A DNA stretch of 6,594 bases from Terriglobales bacterium (lineage in GTDB: Bacteria; Acidobacteriota; Terriglobia; Terriglobales; Gp1-AA117). The notes beneath the pieces were generated by a model. It saw only the letters and a list, made by a program, of their open reading frames with translations. It searched no databases and was not told the origin of the DNA. Positions 1 to 5,732 of the stretch are shown here, piece by piece; the stretch's first letter is position 1, and each line of letters begins with the position of its first letter. Location: contig JASLFF010000657.1 of assembly GCA_030150795.1 (NCBI GenBank), positions 1 to 6,594 of the forward strand. The letters are read 5' to 3'. The translations under genes and the position numbers were made by a program.

Positions 1-187
1 AACGCAAGGCCGTTCGACCTTTGAATTAACCGCCGCTCCAGCCGACGATTCTTTTTACGACGAGTTTTATTCCGCGATGATGGCCCGCCAGGCCCAGCCC
101 AAGACAGGCATGTTGCACTGGGTCGGCAACCTGATCAAAAAGGGCCGCCAGAAGATAGCCCTGCTTTCGCCGCAAAAGGTTTTCTAG
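1..187 (+). CDS. C-terminal end of an unidentified protein (partial)
   Basis: An open frame entering from the left edge (first full codon at base 2) runs 61 codons to a TAG at 185-187. The other two forward frames close within the first 30 bases, and codon third positions are mostly C or G as in the neighbouring genes, so this is probably the true 3' end of a gene. The visible tail contains an acidic and aromatic stretch (ADDSFYDEFYSAMMARQ) followed by a basic one (LIKKGRQKIALLSPQKVF). I recognise no domain, membrane segment or motif. It converges on the TonB-dependent receptor gene with only 40 bases between the two stop codons, and I find no convincing terminator there. The function is unknown, and the missing N-terminal part would be needed to name it. 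Confidence 0.6.
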   Translation, partial: TQGRSTFELTAAPADDSFYDEFYSAMMARQAQPKTGMLHWVGNLIKKGRQKIALLSPQKVF

Positions 188-227
188 AATCCCCCGCAGC
201 AATCGGACAGCCTGAGAAAAAAATCTT

Positions 228-3206
228 TTAGAAGGTAAACTTCACTCCGAACTGCGCCGCAAACGGCACGCCAACCGTAGTACCCGGTCCAAAGAAGTCT
301 CCTAACGCTCCGCCTGGCTGTTTCAACTGACTCAAACTCGTAATCGGCTGCATGGACGAGCAATCAGCGTTCAAGCACAGATGCGTAACGTTTCCTGCTG
401 CAACTTCGCTGGCGGGCACGGGCAGCGCTCCTATGTCACCCACAAAGTTGTTGCCGGGGTTGGTACGGTTCAGCAGGTTGAAGAATTCCACAAATGGCCG
501 GATGGATGCCCGCTCGCCGAGCTTAAAATTGCGGCTCACACGCATGTCAATTTGGGCGAAAGGAGTGCCGCGAAATTCGTCAAGCGTTGTTTGTTGTCCG
601 TTTACCACCGCGCGATCATTGGCCACGCCGTCGCCATTGATGTCCACGCCCGTTCCCAACGTGAAAGGCCGGCCACTCTCAAACTGTGAAAGGGTGCTTA
701 CTTCAAATGCTCCCGGCAGGTGCAGAGTGCCGGCGATAACGAATCTATGCCGCACGTCTTCTCCTGAAGGCCCGTGATCTCCCGGGCCAAACGGGTTGGT
801 CACGCTGGTTACGCCGTTCACGTAGTCAAACAGCTCGCCCACATTTGCTCCCCAGGTGGTGGCGTTCGCCAGCGTGTAATGCGCGGTTAGATCCAGCCAT
901 TTGGAGCGGTGATTCATCGCAAAGGAAATGCCGTCATAGCTTGAGCGGTTGTCAGTACGGAAGACTGAGATATTGGGCGAATCAGAGGGCAAGGTGGCGT
1001 TGGGCGCAGCGATTGGGTCCTGGGCCACGTACTCATAGCGCCGATACTGATGAACGCCCTGCTGGTGTTCATAATTGATATTGAGCCGCCATGCTTTGGT
1101 GAAAGCGTGCTCAAAGCCGGCGCTGGCCTGCAGTGCATAGGGCGAATGGTAGTTCGGATCAATAATCGCACCTTGCTCGCCTGGGCCAAGCAGGCTGACA
1201 CTGCCTGGAGTGACGGCGCGGAATGCGTCCACCCAGCCATTTTGCGCCAGATCGTTAAAATAAATGCCTGCGCCCGCGCGGATCACCGTACTGCCATTGC
1301 GCCCCGGCGAATAAGCAAAGCCAAGGCGCGGCGCAAACGCCTTGCGGTAATCATGCGGAACGCCATGCGGCAGCGCCAGATTGAGGGCCGCAATGGTCTG
1401 CACTGCGGGATTATCGCGCTGGTCACCGCCATTGGAGTTGAAGAGCCCAAATGTAGTGTCATAGCGCAGGCCGTAATTCATCGTAAAGTTCGGGCGAATG
1501 CGCCAGGAATCCTGCGCGTAAAATCCCAGGCGTTGTACGTTCTGAGCGAAGCGGCCGTTGCCGCCAAATTCCGTCTGGTTCGCCGGATCAGCCAGGTCCG
1601 CTGCCAGCGTGCCGGGATTCGCGAGATAAAAACTTGGATCATTCGGCAGAGTGAATAAAGTTTCCGGATTGTCGGAAAGCCGTCCGCTCAACACAGGTTC
1701 ATGAATGAAATTGATTCCGTACCGCGGCGCATGCGTTCCCTTTGACTGCGAGATGTCATAGCGGAACTGATATTTCTGCTGATCGCGATTCACCGGAAAT
1801 GCCGTTATGGGAGTAACAAACTGGTTATCGCCGAAAGTCTCAAACCCGGACGTGGTAAGGACCGTGGTGCTAAAGGGAAAAGCCAGGCCAAACCCCAGGT
1901 TTGAATTGCGGACCTTCACATGGTGAAAATCGCTCGCCTGAAAGACAAAGTTACCAATCAACTCCGGCGCAAATTCCATCTGGTTGCTGAGTAGTAGGCT
2001 GTAGTAATGCGAGGTGGTCTGAAAGCCCGTGGAAGGCAATGCGCCTTCATGGACCAGATCATTCTTGGTGTCATTCAGGTCAAATGCGCCGCGCACAAAC
2101 CAGTGCGAGCGGTCAGACTGGTTGAAGTCGAGCCGAGTGGAAAAGATTGAGTCATGAAATGGCGTACTGACTGAAGTGGGCACCGGAATGGAAGTAACTC
2201 CGGGAATCTGCCCTGATGAAGCAAGCTGGGCCAGCGCATTAAATTCATCCAGGCTTTGTGTGCTGTAGCCTACGCTGGCATCTTCATTCACATATTCGAA
2301 GGACGAAAAGAGCCACAGTCTGTCCTTGACCAAGGGCCCGCCAATTGTTCCCACATAGTTTTGCCGCGAAAATGGCTGCTTCGGGTTTGGCTCGGGATTG
2401 TCGAGCTCATTACGCGCATTCAAGCTTTCATTGCGGAAATATCCTGCTACTGAGCCATGCCATTCATCTGTTCCCCGCCGTGAGCTGATGATGACCGACC
2501 CGCCATTGGTGCGGGAAGTATCGGCATCAAACTGCGCGGTGCGCACGGTAAATTCCTGCATTGCGTCCGGCGAATAATTTTGCAGGAAGCCGCCGATGAA
2601 GTCGTCATTGTTGTCGCCGCCGTCCACGGAAAGATCAACGTTCAGGCCGGAGCTGCCTCCAAAGGAGACCGCAGTAATGCGCGCCTTGGTGGGATCGGAG
2701 GGTTCAACCGGCTCCGTCATGGGAGCAAGGTAAGCGATGTTGGCGAAGCTGCGATGCGCCAGCGGTATTTCATCAAGGTCGCGCAGGCCGATCGTGGTCT
2801 TCACTACGCTGCTGGAAGTTTCAATGGGCTGTGCGGTCAGCGACGCTGCGGTGCCTTCCACCTTGACCGACTGCTGCACCGCGGCAGGGTGCAATTTGAT
2901 ATTCATGGAGGGCGTTCCGGTAACAGCTACCCGCACGTGGCCGGTCTGGGAAGCAAAGCCGGCAGCGGCAACTTTTATTTCATACTCACCCGGAGGCAGT
3001 GACTCAACCGCGAACTCTCCCAGCTTGCCGCTTTTTACCGTTCTGCTCAGAGAATAGGTTCTGGATGAAACCGTTACCGTGGCCGCTACAATCCGGGCTC
3101 CGGTTGCGTCTGAAACCGTCCCGACCAGCGCGCCCTCAGGGCTCTGCGCGCTTGCCAGACTGCCACATGCAAAAATGAAAAGCAGGACGCGTGCAAATAC
3201 CTTCAT
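228..3206 (-). CDS. Oar-like TonB-dependent outer-membrane receptor with carboxypeptidase-regulatory-like domain
   Basis: Probable outer-membrane beta-barrel transporter or adhesin-like receptor energised by TonB; the substrate cannot be read from sequence. I start it at 3206 (992 aa). There the protein opens with a clean signal peptide (MKVFARVLLF..., cleavage near ASA-QS at residue 20) and a GGAG ribosome site lies 7 bases upstream. The longer start at 3266 adds 20 polar residues before the signal peptide. Domains: residues about 26-108, a carboxypeptidase-regulatory-like beta-sandwich (GALVGTVSDATGARI...LPPGEYEIKV); about 130-245, plug, including SPDAMQEFTV and GGSVIISSRRGTDEWHGS, typical of Oar-type receptors; then the barrel to the end. 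The last residue is Phe (FGVKFTF), the usual outer-membrane barrel signal. A DINGDGVANDR loop at about 855-865 looks like the calcium-type loop common in this family. After signal-peptide removal the only cysteines are 944 and 949 (CLNADC). No classical TonB box is evident. It is divergent from the BlaI-type gene. The family call is firm; ligand and regulation are unknown. Confidence 0.93.
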   Translation of the reverse strand: MKVFARVLLFIFACGSLASAQSPEGALVGTVSDATGARIVAATVTVSSRTYSLSRTVKSGKLGEFAVESLPPGEYEIKVAAAGFASQTGHVRVAVTGTPSMNIKLHPAAVQQSVKVEGTAASLTAQPIETSSSVVKTTIGLRDLDEIPLAHRSFANIAYLAPMTEPVEPSDPTKARITAVSFGGSSGLNVDLSVDGGDNNDDFIGGFLQNYSPDAMQEFTVRTAQFDADTSRTNGGSVIISSRRGTDEWHGSVAGYFRNESLNARNELDNPEPNPKQPFSRQNYVGTIGGPLVKDRLWLFSSFEYVNEDASVGYSTQSLDEFNALAQLASSGQIPGVTSIPVPTSVSTPFHDSIFSTRLDFNQSDRSHWFVRGAFDLNDTKNDLVHEGALPSTGFQTTSHYYSLLLSNQMEFAPELIGNFVFQASDFHHVKVRNSNLGFGLAFPFSTTVLTTSGFETFGDNQFVTPITAFPVNRDQQKYQFRYDISQSKGTHAPRYGINFIHEPVLSGRLSDNPETLFTLPNDPSFYLANPGTLAADLADPANQTEFGGNGRFAQNVQRLGFYAQDSWRIRPNFTMNYGLRYDTTFGLFNSNGGDQRDNPAVQTIAALNLALPHGVPHDYRKAFAPRLGFAYSPGRNGSTVIRAGAGIYFNDLAQNGWVDAFRAVTPGSVSLLGPGEQGAIIDPNYHSPYALQASAGFEHAFTKAWRLNINYEHQQGVHQYRRYEYVAQDPIAAPNATLPSDSPNISVFRTDNRSSYDGISFAMNHRSKWLDLTAHYTLANATTWGANVGELFDYVNGVTSVTNPFGPGDHGPSGEDVRHRFVIAGTLHLPGAFEVSTLSQFESGRPFTLGTGVDINGDGVANDRAVVNGQQTTLDEFRGTPFAQIDMRVSRNFKLGERASIRPFVEFFNLLNRTNPGNNFVGDIGALPVPASEVAAGNVTHLCLNADCSSMQPITSLSQLKQPGGALGDFFGPGTTVGVPFAAQFGVKFTF

Positions 3207-3213
3207 CTTCTTG

Positions 3214-3217
3214 CTCC
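3214..3217 (-). promoter_or_regulatory. Ribosome binding site that supports the 3206 start of the TonB receptor
   Basis: On the minus strand GGAG is followed by CAAGAAG and then ATG, a standard 7-base spacing. The ATG begins directly with the hydrophobic signal peptide. The competing ATG at 3264-3266 has GGGAG only 3 bases upstream, and that GGGAG is one arm of an inverted repeat. Confidence 0.6.
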
Positions 3218-3267
3218 ATCCAGTTTGGTGATAATCGGAAAAGTGATCTTTGCACAAGACTTTCATA

Positions 3268-3296
3268 GACTCCCAGACCCGGTTGGATAGGGAGTC
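3268..3296. repeat. Inverted repeat GACTCCC-N15-GGGAGTC upstream of the TonB receptor
   Basis: A perfect 7-base inverted repeat (arms 3268-3274 and 3290-3296, 15-base centre). It lies just upstream of the alternative receptor start at 3266. Read on the minus strand, the 3' arm GGGAGTC contains the only Shine-Dalgarno-like sequence for that upstream ATG. A hairpin in the mRNA would therefore hide it. It could equally be a protein-binding site. A TTGACA hexamer on the minus strand abuts the outer edge (3298-3303) but has no recognisable -10 box 16-19 bases downstream. The sequence is certain; the role is inferred. Confidence 0.4.
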
Positions 3297-3318
3297 CTGT
3301 CAATCAGCGTACCCGGTT
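3277..3318. repeat. Direct repeat ACCCGGTT, two copies 34 bp apart, in the divergent promoter region
   Basis: The octamer ACCCGGTT occurs at 3277-3284 and again at 3311-3318, in the same orientation. The 34-base start-to-start distance is a little over three helical turns. The first copy sits in the centre of the 3268-3296 inverted repeat. The second lies between the TTGACA hexamer and the TACTA/TAGTA inverted repeat. Such spacing suits a regulator binding one DNA face, but two copies of an 8-mer could also arise by chance. Confidence 0.3.
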
Positions 3319-3324
3319 TAAGCT

Positions 3325-3345
3325 CTTACTACCCGCATTAGTAGG
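3325..3345. promoter_or_regulatory. Candidate BlaI-type operator, TACTA-N7-TAGTA
   Basis: The arms TACTA (3327-3331) and TAGTA (3339-3343) are perfect inverted repeats with a 7-base centre. Extending outwards gives CTTACTA against TAGTAGG with one mismatch. Operators of the BlaI/MecI family are short palindromes built on TACA/TGTA or TACTACA-like half-sites with a similar overall size, and a BlaI-family gene begins about 145 bases away. Here the centre is 7 rather than the more usual 6 bases, and it lacks the inner ACA..TGT. The identification is therefore tentative. If correct, this single site could control both the repressor operon and the divergent TonB receptor. Confidence 0.35.
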
Positions 3346-3424
3346 TTATGGCGGAATGAATTATTCGTTTCCTGCCGCTCGCCGCTGCTTCAGCGACAAA
3401 AGTCCTAGTCCCGGCCCGAAAGAA

Positions 3425-3454
3425 TTCAAATTACGCGCAGTCTTCTGGTAAAGT
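3425..3454 (+). promoter_or_regulatory. Weak candidate promoter for the BlaI/M56 operon
   Basis: TTCAAA (3425-3430) and TAAAGT (3449-3454) are separated by 18 bases and lie 35 bases before the ATG at 3490. Both hexamers match the sigma-70 consensus only partly, so this is a best guess for the region. The remainder of the 283-base divergent spacer (3207-3489) shows no ORF or RNA gene that I recognise. Confidence 0.2.
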
Positions 3455-3489
3455 GTCACCGTGCGCTACGGAATCGGCGCTTTCAAAAT

Positions 3490-3915
3490 ATGTGGCTGAA
3501 ACGGCAACTCGGGACTCGCGCGGCTACCCTGAAGCAGCTTGGGAGCCTGGAATCGGAATTGATGGAGCGAGTCTGGGAGCGCGGCGAATTCAGCGTCCGG
3601 GACCTGCATCTGGAGTTCGCTACCCGGCTGGCCTATACCACAGTGATGACCACGCTCGACCGTCTATACAAAAAAGGCCTGTTGACCCGCCGCAAGGTGG
3701 GCAAAGCTTTCCATTATGCCGCCGCCTTTACTCAGAAGGAGTATCAGGAACTGCTTACGCAACACCTGTTTGGCATGGTCCTGACCGATGGAACGAATAA
3801 CAACGCCGTGCTCTCCTGCTTTGTGGACGCAGTGGGTGAAGCCGACAAAGAAATGCTGGACAAGCTGGACCAGCTGGTGAAAGCTAAACGGCGTATGTTG
3901 CAGCGGACGGAGTAA
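3490..3915 (+). CDS. BlaI/MecI/CopY-family winged-helix transcriptional repressor
   Basis: Cytoplasmic dimeric DNA-binding repressor, 141 aa, slightly longer than the usual 120-130. The winged-helix domain spans about residues 16-78. It opens with LGSLESELMERVWERGEFSV (family form: L...E..IM..lW..ge.sv). The recognition helix lies in LAYTTVMTTLDRLYKKGLL (about 47-65), followed by the wing RRKVGKAFHYAA. The remaining residues, about 82-141, are the helical dimerisation part and end in a basic tail (KAKRRMLQRTE). ATG 3490 is the only plausible start. No ATG, GTG or TTG lies upstream in frame to at least 3445, and the next ATG (residue 25) would cut helix 1. No strong ribosome site precedes it. 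The gene for an M56 peptidase follows after 5 bases, the classic blaI-blaR1 pairing, so this repressor is probably inactivated by that peptidase and autoregulated. Its targets are unknown, and there is no beta-lactamase gene in the window. Confidence 0.92.
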   Translation: MWLKRQLGTRAATLKQLGSLESELMERVWERGEFSVRDLHLEFATRLAYTTVMTTLDRLYKKGLLTRRKVGKAFHYAAAFTQKEYQELLTQHLFGMVLTDGTNNNAVLSCFVDAVGEADKEMLDKLDQLVKAKRRMLQRTE

Positions 3916-3920
3916 AAGAG

Positions 3921-4913
3921 ATGTTCTATTTGCTCTCCATTTCGCTGTGTTGCGCGGTCTTTTTCATTGTTCTGGCGGGGACTTCCGCGCTGTGCATGTG
4001 GGCAGGCCGCCTTACCCGGCCTGCAGCTTCCTCTCTTGCCCCGACAACTGCCGCCAACCTGCTATTCGCACTCCGCATTGTGCCGGTATTCCTGGCTTCG
4101 CTGGCGACGCTTGGATTCGTTCTACCCGCCTTGCTGAAGTTTGAGCCGCGTTCTACCGGCGAACTTGTAGGCTGGCCATTGCTTGCGCTGGCGATTCTGG
4201 GTTGCGCAGTCCTCTTTGTGATGTTGGTGCGGGTGGCGACCATTCTTGGGGCGACGTGGTTAGTGGGCGCTAAGTGGCGCCGGCACTCTAAAAAATTGCG
4301 CCTGGAGAACATCGATATACCGGTTTATTGCCTGGAGGGCACTGCCGGTCCTGGTTCCGTTCTCGCCGTATTGGGTTTTCTTCGGCCAAAGATATTTGTG
4401 GCGAAGCAGATTGTGGAGACGCTCACACGGGCTGAACTCATGGCGGCAGTGGAACATGAGAGGGCCCACGTGGCTTCATTCGACAACTGGAAGCAACTGT
4501 TGTTGAAGGTCACGCGCGTCCCTCGGCGGCTGAGGGTCTTTGGAGGGGTTGATTCTGCCTGGACCAATGCTTCTGAAATCGCTGCCGATGAAGCTGCTCT
4601 TGCCTCTGGAATTTCGGTCCTGGACCTCTCCAGCGCCTTGATCAAGGTAGCCGCGCTAAGCACTCATGCTGTGGCCGGTAAGACCGTGGTTGCGTCGCAC
4701 CTTGTCCCCATTGAATCTGGGTCTTGCTTGCACGCGCGAGTGGACCACTTGCAGAAAATCCTGGCAGGCTATAACTCCGCTCCGGGCACACCTCCGCAAA
4801 ACAGCATAGGTAAAATTGTAATTCCGCTCATGATAGCGGCCATCGGTTATGCGGCTTGCGTTAACGCGGTGCTTCCCTGGGTCCATGAAGCCCTGGAAGC
4901 GCTGGTGCGCTAG
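3921..4913 (+). CDS. BlaR1-like M56-family membrane metallopeptidase lacking a sensor domain
   Basis: Inner-membrane zinc peptidase, 330 aa, expected to act on or trigger loss of the upstream BlaI-type repressor. Hydrophobic segments lie at about residues 3-25, 46-72, 84-115 and 298-320. The catalytic HEXXH motif is H179-E-R-A-H183 within AAVEHERAHVASFDN. The probable third zinc ligand is E219 in SEIAADEAALAS, the usual E-x3-D element of M48/M56 enzymes. An RV.HL element (273-277) resembles the conserved stretch before the last membrane segment. BlaR1 and MecR1 are close to 600 aa and carry a C-terminal penicillin-binding sensor. This protein stops about ten residues after its final membrane segment, so it has no such sensor. 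A GGAG ribosome site (3909-3912) lies inside the end of the repressor gene, 8 bases before the ATG, so the two are co-transcribed. Seven cysteines are present (10, 11, 25, 95, 137, 269, 313). The sensed signal is unknown. Confidence 0.85.
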   Translation: MFYLLSISLCCAVFFIVLAGTSALCMWAGRLTRPAASSLAPTTAANLLFALRIVPVFLASLATLGFVLPALLKFEPRSTGELVGWPLLALAILGCAVLFVMLVRVATILGATWLVGAKWRRHSKKLRLENIDIPVYCLEGTAGPGSVLAVLGFLRPKIFVAKQIVETLTRAELMAAVEHERAHVASFDNWKQLLLKVTRVPRRLRVFGGVDSAWTNASEIAADEAALASGISVLDLSSALIKVAALSTHAVAGKTVVASHLVPIESGSCLHARVDHLQKILAGYNSAPGTPPQNSIGKIVIPLMIAAIGYAACVNAVLPWVHEALEALVR

Positions 4914-4959
4914 CAATCTATGGCGTTTCATTTTGGTTCTGGAGTGCTGCGAAAACATC

Positions 4960-4977
4960 TCCGCGAAGCGGATTTTT
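4960..4977 (+). terminator. Probable Rho-independent terminator after the M56 gene
   Basis: TCCGC (4960-4964) pairs with GCGGA (4968-4972) around a GAA loop and is followed directly by TTTTT (4973-4977). The 5-bp stem is short but GC-rich and ends in an uninterrupted T tract. It lies 46 bases after the M56 stop and would separate the regulator operon from the DsbA-like pair, though read-through is possible. Confidence 0.5.
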
Positions 4978-4982
4978 CTAAG

Positions 4983-4988
4983 TAAAAT
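4983..4988 (+). promoter_or_regulatory. Possible -10 box (TAAAAT) for the DsbA-like gene pair
   Basis: TAAAAT differs from TATAAT at one position and lies 64 bases before the preferred ATG at 5052. No good -35 hexamer exists at 16-19 bases upstream, where the terminator stem sits, so support is weak. Confidence 0.2.
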
Positions 4989-5012
4989 TAAAGAATAGTG
5001 TTTTCGAGCATC

Positions 5013-5048
5013 AGAAAACCCCTTGAGGCTGAAACCTCTGAATTTTCT
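5013..5048 (+). promoter_or_regulatory. Imperfect stem-loop ending 3 bases before the first DsbA-like ATG
   Basis: AGAAAA (5013-5018) can pair with TTTTCT (5043-5048). Inside it TTGAGG (5023-5028) pairs with CCTC (5035-5038) and AA (5041-5042) around a CTGAAA loop. CCCC is bulged on one side and TG on the other, giving about 12 base pairs. It ends 3 bases before the ATG at 5052, and its GAGG is the only purine-rich Shine-Dalgarno-like element nearby. If the mRNA folds this way, initiation could be modulated. If translation instead starts at GTG 4998, the stretch is coding and the pairing is incidental. Confidence 0.3.
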
Positions 5049-5051
5049 TGC

Positions 5052-5732
5052 ATGAAATTATTCTTCAATGTCATTGTGTTGATCGGTCTGTTCGCGCCTT
5101 CAGTCAGCGCGCTTGCCGCCGACGCCACTCTGCTCAAGCCACCACGCGGAGCCGAGGTTGCAATCGTGATGTTTGAAGATCTGCAATGCGCAGACTGCTC
5201 CAAGACTTATCCTGTGGTCTGGGAAACCGCCGATGCCCATAAAATTCCGGTGGTGCTGCATGATTTCCCTTTGCCCATGCATAACTGGGCCTTTGATGCA
5301 GCAGTGTGGGCCCGCTATTTTGACCAGACATCGCCCGGCCTGGGCAATGAATTTCGTAAATTCATTTACGCCAACCAGACACAAATTACGCGGGAAAATC
5401 TCCAGCAGTGGGCACAAAAATTTGCCGCCGAGAACAAGACGGCCGTCCCTTCAGGAAAAGACCCAGAAGGCAAGCTCTCGGCTCTGGTGAAGGCAGATTA
5501 CTTGCTCGGGCAGCGCATTGGAGTGGAACATACGCCCACAATCTGGGTTGTGAGTAATAGCGGAGTTTCTCAGCCTTTGGTGGAAGAAGTGAAAGTCCGG
5601 GAAAAACTGGAGCAGATGATTGGCGACGTGCTCAACAAGGCACAGCCCGTGGCGGCAGCCAAAGTAAATTCCCCGGTAAAGACATCAGTCCGCAAGAAAA
5701 ATATCGCTAAAACCCCTAAGAAGGCAGGATGA
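5052..5732 (+). CDS. Exported DsbA-like thiol:disulfide oxidoreductase, first of a tandem pair (CADC active site)
   Basis: Envelope thioredoxin-fold protein likely to oxidise or shuffle disulfides; 226 aa from the ATG at 5052. That start gives a proper signal peptide (MKLFFNVIVLIGLFAPSVSALA, cleavage near residue 22) and exactly the length of its paralogue. A GTG at 4998 would add 18 polar residues. After LKPPRG comes the first strand VAIVMFEDL, then the active site C46-A-D-C49, a helical insert (about 75-150) and the cis-proline loop HTPTI (T161-P162), as in the DsbA/thioredoxin_4 group. In place of the His of the E. coli DsbA motif CPHC there is Asp, which usually shifts redox behaviour. 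The stretch AVPSGKDPEG differs from AVP-type FVIDPDG in the second copy. The last 30 residues are basic (PVKTSVRKKNIAKTPKKAG). The stop overlaps the start of the next gene (ATGA). No DsbB-like partner is in the window. Substrate and direction of reaction are not determinable. Confidence 0.85.
   Translation: MKLFFNVIVLIGLFAPSVSALAADATLLKPPRGAEVAIVMFEDLQCADCSKTYPVVWETADAHKIPVVLHDFPLPMHNWAFDAAVWARYFDQTSPGLGNEFRKFIYANQTQITRENLQQWAQKFAAENKTAVPSGKDPEGKLSALVKADYLLGQRIGVEHTPTIWVVSNSGVSQPLVEEVKVREKLEQMIGDVLNKAQPVAAAKVNSPVKTSVRKKNIAKTPKKAG

Noticed and set aside
188..227. A/T-rich stretch (GAAAAAAATCTTTT) between the convergent genes as a bidirectional terminator
   Set aside because: The possible pairing is only A-T and short, with no GC stem before the T tract. 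I cannot support it beyond suspicion.
1050..1658. Long plus-strand open frame (202 codons) opposite the TonB receptor
   Set aside because: It lies wholly antisense to a clear receptor gene, and its translation has no recognisable domain and atypical composition. It is a shadow of the coding strand.
1990..2016. GTAGTAGGCTGTAGTAATG inside the receptor gene as a second BlaI-like site
   Set aside because: The half-sites run in the same direction rather than inverted, and they encode the Tyr-Tyr-Ser-Leu stretch of a barrel strand. Coding explains them.
3190..3266. Similarity between the two possible receptor starts (MKVLCK... and MKVFAR...) as a small duplication
   Set aside because: The match covers about 15 bases and needs a gap. 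It is too short to distinguish from chance.
3383..3395. Hairpin CGCTG-CTT-CAGCG in the divergent spacer as a terminator
   Set aside because: The stem is only 5 bp, no T tract follows on either strand, and there is no upstream gene for it to end. It is likely chance in GC-rich sequence.
3453..3800. Alternative plus-strand frame overlapping the BlaI-type gene
   Set aside because: The overlapping frame encodes an unmistakable winged-helix repressor, while this one shows no family resemblance.
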